Of a stretch of 64,000 nt of DNA, positions 1 to 10,058 are shown one piece after another. Numbering within the stretch: position 1 is the stretch's first letter; each line of letters begins with the position of its first letter. Under the pieces are notes generated by a model. The model made no database searches, was not told where the DNA came from, and worked only from the letters and a program-made list of their open reading frames with translations. The DNA is taken from NCBI RefSeq assembly GCF_900106095.1, contig NZ_FNUD01000002.1:951501-1015500 (forward strand). The letters are read 5' to 3'. The position numbers and the translations under genes are program-made. The stretch is from Pseudomonas deceptionensis (lineage in GTDB: Bacteria; Pseudomonadota; Gammaproteobacteria; Pseudomonadales; Pseudomonadaceae).

Positions 1-371
1 GCAATCAGCTCGAAAGGCTTGCCGTCACGGTCCAGGGCCTTGATCTTGACGCGCTGCGGGCGATCAACGTTCTCGTAGTAACCCGGTACCGAAAGGCAGC
101 CTTCCTGGTACTGGCCCATCTCGTCGGTCAGGGTCTCGAACTCGGGGTTGATAAACACCATCGGTTCGCTGCGGTCTTCACTCAGGTCCATGACCACGAT
201 GCGTTTGTGGACGTTGACCTGAGTGGCGGCCAGGCCGATGCCCGGCGCCTCGTACATGGTTTCAAACATGTCATCGATCAATTGACGGACTTCGTCGTCC
301 ACAACCGTCACAGGTTTGGCGATGGTGCGCAGTCGCGAGTCCGGGAATTCGAGGATGTTTAAAATAGCCAT
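1..371 (-). CDS. def: Peptide deformylase, N-terminal part (runs off the window)
   Basis: Removes the formyl group from the initiator methionine of new proteins; cytoplasmic metalloenzyme. The first 123 residues are visible, beginning [15 protein letters not shown]. Family motif 1 (GIGLAATQ, about residues 44-51) and motif 2 (EGCLS, about 90-94, whose Cys is a metal ligand) are present; the HExxH motif lies beyond the window start, so the C-terminal quarter is not seen. The start is the ATG whose complement is at 369-371. The gene faces away from dprA; in pseudomonads fmt normally follows it. Nothing suggests damage. Confidence 0.97.
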   Translation of the reverse strand, partial: MAILNILEFPDSRLRTIAKPVTVVDDEVRQLIDDMFETMYEAPGIGLAATQVNVHKRIVVMDLSEDRSEPMVFINPEFETLTDEMGQYQEGCLSVPGYYENVDRPQRVKIKALDRDGKPFELI

Positions 372-751
372 AAGTTTGATTGGTGCACTGTGTGAAAGAT
401 TCAAAAACGGTTGTCAGGTGGGTCCTGTGGACTCGAGCAACCTGTGCAAAACGTCTCCTTCAGAGAGAACCCGCTCGGGCTCTGGCGTTTCACGCGAGCG
501 CACATAATAAAGGGATTCACCCGCGGATGAAACGACTAGCTGCCGTGCTGCACGGCCGCATGTCTCAATTTGAAACCAACGTGCGCAGCCTCTGTACGAC
601 GTTCAACTAAGGTTGGGTTTCTACATTCGATTTCAAGGGTCGCCCGGGTGCTCAATCCGGCGTTTCTCATCGTTTTCCAAACAACTTGTTAACAGACTTA
701 TCCACAGCTTGTTCTTTGCGTTTCGATAAAAAACAGATCAAGGATGATCCC
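372..751. other. Intergenic stretch between def and dprA, no convincing gene
   Basis: 380 bases between two divergent genes, so it should hold both promoters. A perfect small hairpin (GCCGTG / CACGGC, 542-556) and a perfect DnaA box (698-706, only 46 bases before dprA) are visible. A 27-codon frame at 527-610 has no family resemblance and is not called. In P. aeruginosa this position holds a LysM-domain gene (PA0020, tsaP) of roughly 340 codons, which is not here. Confidence 0.6.
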
Positions 752-2042
752 ATGCCGCTGTCAGATTTTTCTCCGGCCGAGCTGGAAGCCCGGTTGCGCC
801 TGCAACGCTTGCCCGAGGTTGGGCCACGTCGCTATTACACCCTCTTCAGAGCCTTCGGCTCGGCCAGTTCGGCGCTTAGCGCGCCGGCCAGTGCATGGAC
901 CGCCCTGGGGCTCCCCGCCGCCAGTGCCCAGGCGCGGCGCAGCCCTGAAGTTCGCGATGGCGCCAGCGCTGCATTGCGCTGGCTTGAGGGCTCCAGCCAT
1001 CATGTGCTGCTGCACGACCATGCCGATTACCCGGCACTATTGAGTGAGCTAAGCGATGCGCCGCCGGTGTTATTTGTGGCCGGTGACCCTTCCATACTGG
1101 AAAAACCGCAGTTGGCAATGGTCGGTAGCCGACGCGCCTCACGGCCGGGTCTGGACACGACCTCAGCCTTTTCCCGCAGCCTGGCCGGTGCCGGTTTTGT
1201 GATCACCAGCGGGCTGGCGCTGGGGGTAGATGGCGCGGCGCATCAAGCGGCGCTGGACGTCGGCGGGCAGACGGTGGGGGTATTGGGCACCGGCCTGCAA
1301 AAACTTTATCCACAGCGCCACCGCGCCCTGGCGGACGCGATGATTGCGAGTGGCAGCGCGGTGGTTTCGGAGTTCCCTCTGGATGCCGGGCCGCAGGCGG
1401 CCAACTTCCCGCGGCGTAATCGAATCATCAGCGGTTTGTCACTTGGGGTGCTGGTGGTCGAAGCCAGCGTGGCCAGCGGTTCGCTGATCACCGCCCGCCT
1501 GGCCGCCGAGCAGGGGCGCGAGGTGTACGCAATACCCGGCTCAATCCACCACCCCGGTGCGCGGGGTTGTCATCAATTGATCCGCGATGGCGCCACGCTG
1601 GTCGAGACGGTCGAACATATTCTGGAAGGCCTGCGTGGCTGGCGCTCAATGCCGTTATCCACAGCGGATTCGTTTACGCCAAGCTGTCATCCATTAGTGC
1701 AACTGTTGCAGGCAGCGCCTTACACCAGCGAAGCACTGGTCAGCGCCAGCGGTTGGGAGTTGCCCCGATTGCTGGCCGCCCTCACCGAACTTGAGCTGGA
1801 GGGGCGTGTGGTGCTGGAGGGTGGGCGTTGGTTTGCTCGCGCCAGCTAAGTACACTGCGCACAGTACATATCTGGAGACATTCAATGATCAGCACCTGGC
1901 GCGTCCAACAAGCTGCAAGAGCCATTCGCGCAGGCGCGGTGATTGCTTATCCGACCGAGGCAGTCTGGGGTTTGGGCTGCAACCCGTGGGATGAAGAGGC
2001 GGTCGAGCGGTTGCTGGCGATCAAATCGCGGCCTGTGGATAA
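698..2042. other. Cluster of four perfect DnaA boxes
   Basis: The 9-mer TTATCCACA occurs on the + strand at 698-706, 1306-1314 and 1655-1663, and on the - strand (TGTGGATAA) at 2034-2042. The first is upstream of dprA, two lie inside dprA and one in tsaC. TTATCCACA is the classical high-affinity DnaA site. By chance about 0.5 copies would be expected in the whole window on both strands. The def-dprA neighbourhood lies close to oriC in Pseudomonas, so a role in DnaA titration or binding is plausible but inferred. Confidence 0.6.
752..1849 (+). CDS. dprA: DNA-processing protein DprA (Smf)
   Basis: Binds incoming single-stranded DNA and loads RecA during natural transformation; cytoplasmic. 365 residues from the ATG at 752 ([16 protein letters not shown]), chosen over an in-frame upstream start at 686 because AAGGA lies about 8 bases before it and it matches the usual N-terminus. 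An N-terminal helical/SAM-like region is followed by the Rossmann-type DprA core with MVGSRRAS (123-130), SGLALGVD (153-160) and [12 protein letters not shown] (219-230), then a C-terminal winged-helix (DML1-like) region. tsaC follows 35 bases downstream on the same strand, so the two are probably cotranscribed. Two perfect DnaA boxes lie within the gene. Confidence 0.96.
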   Translation: MPLSDFSPAELEARLRLQRLPEVGPRRYYTLFRAFGSASSALSAPASAWTALGLPAASAQARRSPEVRDGASAALRWLEGSSHHVLLHDHADYPALLSELSDAPPVLFVAGDPSILEKPQLAMVGSRRASRPGLDTTSAFSRSLAGAGFVITSGLALGVDGAAHQAALDVGGQTVGVLGTGLQKLYPQRHRALADAMIASGSAVVSEFPLDAGPQAANFPRRNRIISGLSLGVLVVEASVASGSLITARLAAEQGREVYAIPGSIHHPGARGCHQLIRDGATLVETVEHILEGLRGWRSMPLSTADSFTPSCHPLVQLLQAAPYTSEALVSASGWELPRLLAALTELELEGRVVLEGGRWFARAS

Positions 2043-2442
2043 AGGCCTGATTCTTGTGGCAGACAACATTCACCAGTTCGACTTTCTGTTTGAAGATTTC
2101 CCGCAGGAATGGCTCGACCGTATGGCCAGCACCTGGCCGGGGCCGAACACCTGGCTGGTGCCGCATCAGGGCTTGCTGCCCGAGTGGATCACTGGCGTGC
2201 ATGACACCGTGGCGTTGCGCGTGAGCGATCACCCGCAGGTGCGAGAGCTGTGCGCGTTGGTGGGACCGGTTGTATCGACTTCGGCCAACCCTGCGGGCTT
2301 GCCTGCTGCGCGTACACGGTTAAAAGTTGAGCAGTACTTCCGTGGGCAGATCGATCATGTGCTGGGCGGTAATCTGGGCGGGCGTAAAAACCCGAGCATG
2401 ATCCGCGACCTGGCCACCGGCAAGGTGGTTCGCCCGTCTTAA
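1885..2442 (+). CDS. tsaC: Threonylcarbamoyl-AMP synthase (TsaC/YrdC family)
   Basis: Makes threonylcarbamoyl-AMP from threonine, bicarbonate and ATP, the first step of the t6A37 modification of ANN-decoding tRNAs; cytoplasmic. 185 residues, the usual size of the short TsaC form. Visible: [12 protein letters not shown] near residue 21, the [10 protein letters not shown] phosphate-binding region near 47, and STSANPAG in the C-terminal half. The ATG at 1885 is preceded by TCTGGAGA about 7 bases upstream; an upstream in-frame GTG at 1828 lies inside the end of dprA and adds unlike residues. It follows dprA, as in other pseudomonads. A DnaA box (2034-2042) lies within the gene. Confidence 0.95.
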   Translation: MISTWRVQQAARAIRAGAVIAYPTEAVWGLGCNPWDEEAVERLLAIKSRPVDKGLILVADNIHQFDFLFEDFPQEWLDRMASTWPGPNTWLVPHQGLLPEWITGVHDTVALRVSDHPQVRELCALVGPVVSTSANPAGLPAARTRLKVEQYFRGQIDHVLGGNLGGRKNPSMIRDLATGKVVRPS

Positions 2443-2459
2443 AAAGCACTCCCATCCTT

Positions 2460-2555
2460 GTGGGAGCGAGCCTGCTCGCGAAGGTCCTTAACGATAGCGC
2501 GTTCACTGGATAAACGCGGCGCTCTTGAGGCTTTCGCGAGCAGGCTCGCTCCCAC
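2460..2555. repeat. REPIN, family A (paired inverted REP elements)
   Basis: Two copies of a REP palindrome (GTGGGAGCGAGCCTGCTCGC) face each other around about 50 bases of unrelated sequence. It sits between the convergent genes tsaC and qor, the usual position for such elements. The same unit recurs at 12630, 17450, 40580 and 50661. REPINs in pseudomonads are spread by RAYT transposases; none is encoded in this window. Confidence 0.9.
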
Positions 2556-2583
2556 GGGGGAGTGATCAATCGAGGTGTTTTTA

Positions 2584-3561
2584 TTAAGGCAACAAAATCG
2601 TCGAACCCGTGGTGCGACGTGCCGACAACTCAGTCTGCGCCCTGGCCGCATCGCTCAGCGCAAAACGCTGGCTGATATCGACCTTGATGCTGCCACTGCG
2701 AATCATCCCAAACAGTTCATCGGCCATTTTTTGCAGGTTTTCGGTGTTATTGGCGTACGTAGCCAGTGTCGGCCGGGTGACGTACAGCGAACCCTTCTGC
2801 GACAAAATCCCCAGGTTCACGCCCGTCACTGCGCCAGAGGCATTACCAAAGCTGACCATCAGCCCGCGAGGTGCCACGCAGTCCAGAGAGGTCAGCCAGG
2901 TGTCCTTGCCGACACCGTCGTAGACCACCGGGCACTTCTTGCCGTCGGTCAATTCCAGTACCCGCTTGGCTACATCTTCATGGCTGTAATCGATGGTTTC
3001 CCACGCGCCCAGCGCTTTGGCGTGAGCGGCTTTTTCGGCTGAACTGACGGTGCCGATCAGTTTTACGCCCAACGCTTTGGCCCATTGGCAGGCAATCGAA
3101 CCGACGCCACCGGCGGCGGCATGAAACAAGATAGTTTCGCCACCTTTGAGCTCGTAGGTCTGACGCAGCAAGTACTGTGTTGTCAGCCCTTTCAGCATCA
3201 CAGCGGCGGCCAGTTCAAACGAAATGTCATCGGGCAGCTTCACCACGTTCGCGGCGGGCAATACATGCAGCTCGCTGTAGGCACCCAGCGGGCCGGTTCC
3301 GTAAGCCACGCGGTCGCCGACTTTAACGGTGTGCACTTCACTGCCCACCGCATCAACGATCCCGGCGCCTTCATTGCCCAGCCCGGACGGCAGCTCGGGC
3401 AGCGGGTACAAGCCACCACGGTAATAGGTATCAATGAAGTTCAGACCGATGGCCTGGTTGCGCACCCGCACGTGTTGCGGGCCCGGCTCGGCGGGCTGGT
3501 AGTCGACATACTCAAGTACTTCAGGGCCGCCGTGGGCCCGAAACTGGATACGCTTAGCCAT
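2584..3561 (-). CDS. qor: NADPH:quinone oxidoreductase, zeta-crystallin type
   Basis: Medium-chain dehydrogenase/reductase that reduces quinones with NADPH; cytoplasmic. 325 residues from MAKRIQFRAHGGPEVLEYV; this ATG (complement 3559-3561) is preferred to a GTG two codons upstream because GAGGA is 8 bases from the ATG. An N-terminal GroES-like domain is followed by the Rossmann domain with AAAGGVGSIA near residue 150. The structural and catalytic Zn ligands of alcohol dehydrogenases are not evident, as expected for the QOR subgroup. Divergent from hemF with a 162-base gap, matching the conserved order near the Pseudomonas origin. Confidence 0.94.
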   Translation of the reverse strand: MAKRIQFRAHGGPEVLEYVDYQPAEPGPQHVRVRNQAIGLNFIDTYYRGGLYPLPELPSGLGNEGAGIVDAVGSEVHTVKVGDRVAYGTGPLGAYSELHVLPAANVVKLPDDISFELAAAVMLKGLTTQYLLRQTYELKGGETILFHAAAGGVGSIACQWAKALGVKLIGTVSSAEKAAHAKALGAWETIDYSHEDVAKRVLELTDGKKCPVVYDGVGKDTWLTSLDCVAPRGLMVSFGNASGAVTGVNLGILSQKGSLYVTRPTLATYANNTENLQKMADELFGMIRSGSIKVDISQRFALSDAARAQTELSARRTTGSTILLP

Positions 3562-3714
3562 CTGCACTGTCCTCGCTCATTTCACGAAGCCACCATCCAA
3601 CGCTTAAGCGTGACCTTCGTCAACAGCGGTGATGCGGGGTGCGGTGTTATGCTAGCGGCCCTTTGCCGCCGGCCCCGCTCAGAACGAAGTGCCGCGTCGC
3701 TTTGCCCGATTTAA

Positions 3715-4638
<924 letters not shown>

Positions 4639-4660
4639 CATTGCCCGAGGAGTTTGCCTG

Positions 4661-5482
4661 ATGGATCGTTACGTCGTTTTTGGTAACCCGATTGCCCACA
4701 GCAAATCCCCGGTACTGCATCGCCTGTTTGCCGAACAAACCGGCCAGGTCATGCAATACGACACCTTGCTCGCGCCGCTGGATGATTTTGCCGGCTGCGC
4801 CAAGGCGTTCTTTCAAGCAGGGCGTGGCGCCAACGTCACCGTGCCCTTCAAGGAAGAGGCTTATCGGCTGGCCAATCAGCTGACCGCCCGGGCGCAGCGC
4901 GCAGGAGCGGTCAACACGCTGAGCAAACAGCCCGATGGCAGTTTGCTGGGGGACAACACCGACGGTGCCGGCCTGGTGCGTGACCTCACGGTCAATGCCG
5001 GCTTCAGCCTCAAGGGCAAACGCATTTTGGTGCTTGGCGCGGGCGGTGCGGTGCGTGGTGCATTGGAGCCCATCCTGGCCGAAGGGCCGGCTTCTGTGAC
5101 CATCGCCAATCGCACGGTTGAGAAGGCCGAGTTGCTGGCCGAACTGTTCAGCGACCTGGGCCCGGTGGCGGCCAGTGGTTTTGACTGGCTGCACGAGCCG
5201 GTCGACCTGATCATCAACGCCACCTCCGCCAGCTTGAGCGGCGAATTGCCATCGATTGCCAGCAGCCTGATCGAGCCGGGTAAAACCCTGTGTTACGACA
5301 TGATGTACGGCAAGGCGCCAACACCGTTTTGCCTGTGGGCCACCGAACATGGCGCGGGTCAGGTGATGGATGGTCTGGGGATGCTCGCCGAACAGGCGGG
5401 CGAAGCGTTCTACCTGTGGCGCGGCGTGCGTCCGGACACGGCCCCGGCGCTGGCCGAGTTGCGCAGGTTGTTGGCGCTGTAA
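4661..5482 (+). CDS. aroE: Shikimate dehydrogenase (NADP+)
   Basis: Reduces 3-dehydroshikimate to shikimate with NADPH, the fourth step of the shikimate pathway; cytoplasmic. 273 residues, normal length. The shikimate-binding SKSP (14-17), the catalytic lysine in NVTVPFKE (K64), NTDG with the catalytic Asp (D101) and the NADP-binding GAGGAVRG (126-133) are all present. Start supported by GAGGAG at 4647-4652. Follows hemF closely, as in P. aeruginosa. Confidence 0.98.
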   Translation: MDRYVVFGNPIAHSKSPVLHRLFAEQTGQVMQYDTLLAPLDDFAGCAKAFFQAGRGANVTVPFKEEAYRLANQLTARAQRAGAVNTLSKQPDGSLLGDNTDGAGLVRDLTVNAGFSLKGKRILVLGAGGAVRGALEPILAEGPASVTIANRTVEKAELLAELFSDLGPVAASGFDWLHEPVDLIINATSASLSGELPSIASSLIEPGKTLCYDMMYGKAPTPFCLWATEHGAGQVMDGLGMLAEQAGEAFYLWRGVRPDTAPALAELRRLLAL

Positions 5483-5488
5483 AGCAAG

Positions 5489-5527
5489 CCCTCAGCCCAT
5501 CCCTCCGTGAGAGGGTTGGGCTGAGGG
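5489..5527. terminator. Long hairpin between convergent aroE and SulP gene (family C repeat unit)
   Basis: The arms CCCTCAGCCCA (5489-5499) and TGGGCTGAGGG (5517-5527) pair perfectly, and a second inner pair CCCTC/GAGGG closes the loop. No long T tract follows on either strand, so it may act as a transcription block or be a repeat; its sequence resembles half of the larger palindromic repeat at 46450-46563. Confidence 0.55.
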
Positions 5528-5533
5528 CCAACC

Positions 5534-7102
5534 TTAGGCCTCAAACAGAATCGGGCATTTATCCGCCCCTTCCAGTTTTTTCAATTCCTCCACCACCTGT
5601 GCCCGCGCCCGGCGCAAGGTCAAGCTGCGCCCCAGGCCCCGCAACCTGCGGGCCTCCTGATGCAACATTTCAACCCCTGAATAATCGATAAAGTTGATGT
5701 GCTGCGCCTCGATCACCACGCGCTGGCCCTGGGTACGTTGCAAGCGAACTTGCAGGTAATGGCTGGCGCCAAAAAAAATCGACCCGCCGACCCGCAGCAC
5801 CTCCTCGTCACCCTCGCGCCATTGGTGGATGCGCGGGCGTGACGTGCGCTTAAGGTAGAAAAACAGCGAAGCCAGCACCCCGGCATAAATCGCCGTTTGC
5901 AGCTCCAGCAACAAGGTCGCCACGCAGGTTAGCGCCATCACGGCGAACTCGGCGCGGCTCACCCGCCACAGCGCCCGAATACCCCGCGTGTCCACCAGCC
6001 CCCAGCAAATCAGCAAAATACTCCCCGCCATCGCAGGGATTGGAATGTGCGCGATCAGCTTCGAGCCGGCCACGGCGAACAACGCCACCCACAGCGCTGA
6101 AAACACCCCGGCCAGTGGTGAACTGGCACCGCCTTCGTAGCTCAACCCCGAGCGCGTAAACGAACCCGACGACAAATACCCGGAGAACAGCGAGCCCACC
6201 ACGTTGGACAGGCCTTGTGCGCGAACTTCCTGGTTAGCGTCGAGCATCTGCTGCGAACGTGTCGCTAACGAGCGGGCAATGGACAGGCTGGTCACCAGCC
6301 CCAGCATGCCCACTGCCACGGCGCCAGGCAGCAAGCGCAAGATGGTTTCCACATCCAGCGGGAGCGGGCTGAAGGGTGGCAAGCGCCCTACAAACGATTG
6401 CACCAGCTCGACATGCCCGAACACGTGCGGCAACAGCCACACCGCCAGGCTGGCGAGCACCAGCGTAATCAGCAACGTGGGCCAGCGTGGCAGCCACAGC
6501 TTGAGCGCGATGCCCAGCGCCAATGTGCTTGCCCCCAGCCCCAGCGAGGCGGGATCGAATTGGCGGACATGGGCGAGTAGCGTCAACAGGCTGTCCAGAG
6601 CAGTGGCCTTGCTCGATAAATTCAGGCCCAGCACGTTCGGCAACTGGCCCAGCGCAATCACCACCGCCGCGCCCAAGGTGAAACCGAGCACCACCGAGTG
6701 CGAGACAAAATTGGCAAGCGCGCCAAACTTCAGCATCCCGAGCAGCCACTGAAACACCCCGGCCAGGAACGTCAGCAGCAGGATCAGGCTGATGTAGTCC
6801 TGAGTGCCGGGCACCGCCAGCGGGCTGACGCTGGCAAACAGCACGATGGAAATCGCCGCCGTAGGGCCGCAAATCAAATGCCACGACGAGCCCCACAGGC
6901 AGGCGATGATCACCGGCACAATGGCCGCATACAGTCCGTACTCGGGCGGTAACCCGGCAATCAGGGCGTAGGCGATGGACTGCGGCAACGCCAGAATTGC
7001 ACCACTGAGCCCCACCACTGCATCGCGGCTCACGCTGGCGCGGGTTTGCTTGGGTAGCCAGCTTAAAAAGGGCAATAAGTATGGGAGTTTGGGCCAGGCC
7101 AT
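5534..7102 (-). CDS. SulP-family anion transporter with STAS domain
   Basis: Inner-membrane transporter of the SLC26/SulP family, likely moving sulfate or a related anion. 522 residues. Hydrophobic segments run from about residue 25 to 385 and include the family signature GLPPEYGLYAAIVPVI (about 50-65); a cytoplasmic STAS domain (about 410-522) contains INFIDYSGVEMLHQEARRL. The gene begins 10 bases after the stop of betC on the same strand, so it is almost certainly in an operon with choline sulfatase. This suggests it handles the sulfate released from choline sulfate, or brings in the substrate; direction and substrate cannot be read from sequence. Confidence 0.9.
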   Translation of the reverse strand: MAWPKLPYLLPFLSWLPKQTRASVSRDAVVGLSGAILALPQSIAYALIAGLPPEYGLYAAIVPVIIACLWGSSWHLICGPTAAISIVLFASVSPLAVPGTQDYISLILLLTFLAGVFQWLLGMLKFGALANFVSHSVVLGFTLGAAVVIALGQLPNVLGLNLSSKATALDSLLTLLAHVRQFDPASLGLGASTLALGIALKLWLPRWPTLLITLVLASLAVWLLPHVFGHVELVQSFVGRLPPFSPLPLDVETILRLLPGAVAVGMLGLVTSLSIARSLATRSQQMLDANQEVRAQGLSNVVGSLFSGYLSSGSFTRSGLSYEGGASSPLAGVFSALWVALFAVAGSKLIAHIPIPAMAGSILLICWGLVDTRGIRALWRVSRAEFAVMALTCVATLLLELQTAIYAGVLASLFFYLKRTSRPRIHQWREGDEEVLRVGGSIFFGASHYLQVRLQRTQGQRVVIEAQHINFIDYSGVEMLHQEARRLRGLGRSLTLRRARAQVVEELKKLEGADKCPILFEA

Positions 7103-7112
7103 GTAGGACTCT

Positions 7113-8666
7113 TCAAATATCGGTCTTGGGCAGAGTGTCGTTTAACCCTGTCGGGTGCAAGGCGCCAGGCTGTGGATAACGTGCCGTGCGCTCCAGGTCG
7201 TCGAGGTCGATGTGGTTGCGCATATATTGCTGGCTGGCGTCGACCCAGGGTTGATGATCCCAGCTGGTGAGCTTGCCCGTGGCCAGTGCTTGTGTGACCA
7301 GCCGTCGGCGACGCTGGCTGGCGAGCACTTGCCGGTGAATCAGCGGGATGTCCCATTTGGCCCGTGCCTGCGCCAAAAATGCGTTGAACAGCGCCTGATG
7401 CCCGGGTGACTGACTGAGCTCTTCCCGTTCGCGCGGGTCGTTGTGCAGGTCATATAGCAGGCAGGGATCGTCTTCACTGTAGATAAATTTGTAGGCGCCA
7501 CGTCGGATCATCATCAACGGGCTGATGGTGCCTTCGGCCATGTACTCGCCGAACACCTCGTCATGCCCGCCTTCGCCGAGCAGGTGAGGCACCAGCGAGC
7601 GCCCGTCCAGCGCCAGATTGTCCTCCAGCGTGCCACCCGCCAGCTCGACAAAAGTGGGCAACAGGTCGGCAGTCGAAACGGCGGCGCCTATGCGCGCCGC
7701 ATCAAATTGCCCCGGTGCGTACACCAGCAGCGGCACCCGTGCGGCCATCTCGAACCAGTGCATTTTGTACCAGAGCCCGCGTTCGCCCAGCATGTCGCCG
7801 TGATCGCCGGAAAACACGATCACCGTGTCATCGGCCAGCCCGGTCTCTTCAAGGGTTTGCAGCAGTCGGCCGATGTTGTGGTCGATGTAGCTGCACGCGC
7901 CGAAATACGCGCGGCGGGCGTCGCGAATTTTATCCACAGGCAGTGGTTTGTCCCACAGGTCGTAGGCCTTGAGCAGTCGTTGCGAGTGCGGGTCGAGGCT
8001 GGCTTGTGGCGGGGTGTCGGGCAGCGGAATCTCTTCGTCGCCATACAAATCCCAGAACGGTTTGGGGATGGTGTACGGGTCGTGTGGATGGGTCATGGAC
8101 ACGGTCAGGCAAAACGGCTGGTCGCCGTCCTGGCGAATGTGGTCGAACAGGTATTGCTGGGCCTTGAACACCACTTCTTCGTCAAAATCCAGCTGATTGG
8201 TGCGCACACACGGCCCGGCTTGCAGCACCGAGGCCATGTTGTGGTACCAGCTGGGCCGCGCATCCGGCTCATCCCAATTGACCGACCAGCCATAGTCGGC
8301 GGGGTAAATATCACTGGTCAGGCGCTCTTCAAAGCCATGCAACTGGTCGGGCCCGCAAAAGTGCATCTTGCCCGCCAGTGCCGTGCGGTAACCCAAGCGG
8401 CGCAGGTAGTGTGCGTAGGTCGGCACATCAGCGGGCAAGTCTGCCGCGTTGTCGTAGGCGCCGATTTTGCTCGGCAGCTGGCCGCTGACCAGGGTGAAGC
8501 GCGACGGCGCGCACAGCGGGCTGTTGCAGTACGCCGCGTCGAACACCACGCCTTGAGCCGCCAAACGGCTCAGGTGCGGGAGTTTGATCGGGGACGGGCC
8601 GTAAATTGGCAACAACGGGGCGGCCATTTGGTCAGCCATGATGAACAGGATATTTTTGCGCGACAT
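7113..8666 (-). CDS. betC: Choline-sulfatase
   Basis: Hydrolyses choline-O-sulfate to choline and sulfate, giving both an osmoprotectant precursor and sulfur; cytoplasmic type I sulfatase. 517 residues from MSRKNILFIMADQ. The sulfatase signature CAPSR (52-56) carries the Cys converted to formylglycine, and a metal-binding GDHGDMLGERG stretch lies near residue 290. The start is the ATG complementary to 8664-8666, with AAAGGT about 9 bases upstream; a much longer upstream reading is rejected because it overlaps the divergent regulator. Divergent from a LysR gene and followed by the SulP gene. Confidence 0.95.
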   Translation of the reverse strand: MSRKNILFIMADQMAAPLLPIYGPSPIKLPHLSRLAAQGVVFDAAYCNSPLCAPSRFTLVSGQLPSKIGAYDNAADLPADVPTYAHYLRRLGYRTALAGKMHFCGPDQLHGFEERLTSDIYPADYGWSVNWDEPDARPSWYHNMASVLQAGPCVRTNQLDFDEEVVFKAQQYLFDHIRQDGDQPFCLTVSMTHPHDPYTIPKPFWDLYGDEEIPLPDTPPQASLDPHSQRLLKAYDLWDKPLPVDKIRDARRAYFGACSYIDHNIGRLLQTLEETGLADDTVIVFSGDHGDMLGERGLWYKMHWFEMAARVPLLVYAPGQFDAARIGAAVSTADLLPTFVELAGGTLEDNLALDGRSLVPHLLGEGGHDEVFGEYMAEGTISPLMMIRRGAYKFIYSEDDPCLLYDLHNDPREREELSQSPGHQALFNAFLAQARAKWDIPLIHRQVLASQRRRRLVTQALATGKLTSWDHQPWVDASQQYMRNHIDLDDLERTARYPQPGALHPTGLNDTLPKTDI

Positions 8667-9533
8667 AGGCGGGCGACCTTTCAAAAATTTATGCGAAAGT
8701 GCTGACCAGCAGCATGAAGGCCACGTTTGGCGTGGTAAAACCCATGCACCGCAATGACTCGGATAAGCACTGCTAATGTATGAAGCTCTGGGTGACGTGT
8801 CCCTCGACCTGCTGCGCACTTTTGAGGCGGCAGCCCGACATCGCAGTTTTACCGCTGCGGCACAGGAACTGGGCACTACCCAGCCAGCCATCAGCCAGCA
8901 ACTCAAACGGCTGGAGCAGCGCTTGGGTGTTCGCCTGTTTGATCGTATCTATCGCGGTATTGCCCTGACCGAGACGGGCCTTGGCCTGTTCTTGCATGTT
9001 CAGGCGGGTTTGCAACAAATCGACGCAGGTTTGCAGGCGTTACGTGAACAACCTGCCCGTGAAGTGCTGCAAGTCGCCACCGACTTTGCGTTTGCGGCCT
9101 ATTGGTTGATGCCGCGTCTGCCGCGTTTTCATGGGCTTTATCCACACATCGATGTGAGCCTGATTACCCGCGAGCGTAGCCATGACGCCCTGCATGGCGA
9201 TATCGACGTGGCGGTATTGTTTGGCCAGGGGCGATTTACCCAGGGTGAATCCCAGTGGTTGTTCAACGAAGAAGTATTCCCGGTGTGCAGCCCGCACCTG
9301 TTGTCCGGGAAGGTGCTGCCGTTATCGGCTCAAGCCCTGGGCGACTTCCCGTTGCTGCAATTGCGCGGCGAACATGCCCGCCAGTGGTTCGACTGGTACC
9401 GGCTATTTGACGCCTTCCAGCTTGGGCAGGCGCCTGCGCCGGGCCAGCTACGCTTCGACAACTACACCCTGCTGATTCAGGCCGCGATAGCCGGGCAAGG
9501 CATGGCCATTGGCTGGAAGCACCTTGTGGATAA
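7171..9533. other. Second group of four perfect DnaA boxes
   Basis: Perfect TTATCCACA sites lie at 7930-7938 and 9138-9146 (+), and at 7171-7179 and 9525-9533 (-), all within betC or the LysR gene. After these, only one more perfect site was seen in the window (62479-62487, inside the DUF4399 gene). Confidence 0.55.
8667..8775. promoter_or_regulatory. betC / LysR divergent promoter region with small dyad
   Basis: 109 bases between divergent starts. A perfect 5-bp dyad, CCACG-N5-CGTGG, at 8721-8735 has the size of a LysR-type recognition site and lies midway. LysR regulators usually bind such sites to control the divergent gene and themselves. Assignment is inferred from position. Confidence 0.45.
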
Positions 9534-9702
9534 CTTGCTGGAGCAGGGCGTGTTGTGTCGGCCTTTCGTTGAGTCGGCGCAATCGGCATTTGGCTATTAC
9601 GCGGTGATGCCTGCCCGAAAACGGCGTAACAGACTGGTCCAGGTCTTTGTCGACTGGATGCTGGCGGAGCAGAATGCGGGTGCAAGCCAGCTGACCCATT
9701 AA
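8776..9702 (+). CDS. LysR-family regulator, probable activator of betC
   Basis: 308 residues. The N-terminal winged helix-turn-helix (about 9-66) contains RTFEAAARHRSFTAAAQEL and TQPAISQQLKRLEQRLG; the rest is a periplasmic-binding-protein-like effector domain. It is divergent from betC across 109 bases, the arrangement seen for PA0031/PA0032 in P. aeruginosa, so it likely controls choline-sulfate use in response to choline sulfate or choline. Two DnaA boxes fall inside the gene. The start at 8776 is favoured, but the next codons allow small shifts. Confidence 0.88.
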   Translation: MYEALGDVSLDLLRTFEAAARHRSFTAAAQELGTTQPAISQQLKRLEQRLGVRLFDRIYRGIALTETGLGLFLHVQAGLQQIDAGLQALREQPAREVLQVATDFAFAAYWLMPRLPRFHGLYPHIDVSLITRERSHDALHGDIDVAVLFGQGRFTQGESQWLFNEEVFPVCSPHLLSGKVLPLSAQALGDFPLLQLRGEHARQWFDWYRLFDAFQLGQAPAPGQLRFDNYTLLIQAAIAGQGMAIGWKHLVDNLLEQGVLCRPFVESAQSAFGYYAVMPARKRRNRLVQVFVDWMLAEQNAGASQLTH

Positions 9703-9727
9703 ATGCATCCTTTCACGAGGCCCCCCT

Positions 9728-10054
9728 ATGCAACGAATCAAGGGCTACCACGCCCACGTCTACTTCGACGCCACCACCCTCGATCAAGCCCGCGCCTTGT
9801 GCCTGGAGGCTGCGCAACTGTTCGGCGTCACCATGGGCCGCGTCCACGAACGCCCGGTGGGCCCGCATCCGGACTGGAGCTGCCAATTGGCCTTCGGCCC
9901 TGAACTGGTGGGTGTGGTGTTGCCGTGGCTGGCGCTCAACCGCAACGGGTTGGTGGTGTTTATGCACCCCAACACCGGCGATGACCTGCGCGACCACACC
10001 GACCATGCAATCTGGATGGGGGCTATTCGGCCGCTGGATTTGTCTGTTTTTTAA
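9728..10054 (+). CDS. DOPA 4,5-dioxygenase family protein
   Basis: 108-residue cytoplasmic protein of the DOPA-dioxygenase-like family (PF08883). It carries the histidines of YHAHVYFD (7-14), an internal HPDWSCQLAFGPE and a late HPNTGDDLRDHTDHAIWMG. Family members cleave catechol rings in pigment or betalain chemistry; bacterial ones mostly lack a proven substrate. ACGAGG lies 7 bases before the ATG. It follows the LysR gene by 25 bases on the same strand and could be cotranscribed; no functional link to choline sulfate is evident. Confidence 0.88.
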   Translation: MQRIKGYHAHVYFDATTLDQARALCLEAAQLFGVTMGRVHERPVGPHPDWSCQLAFGPELVGVVLPWLALNRNGLVVFMHPNTGDDLRDHTDHAIWMGAIRPLDLSVF

Positions 10055-10058
10055 ACTG

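Noticed and set aside
527..610. 27-codon frame in the def-dprA gap (MKRLAAVLHGRM...)
   Set aside because: Basic start resembles a leader peptide, but no ribosome-binding site and no relationship to the LysM protein expected at this place.
7563..8705. Open frame of 380 codons opposite betC
   Set aside because: Antisense shadow of choline sulfatase, without ribosome-binding site.
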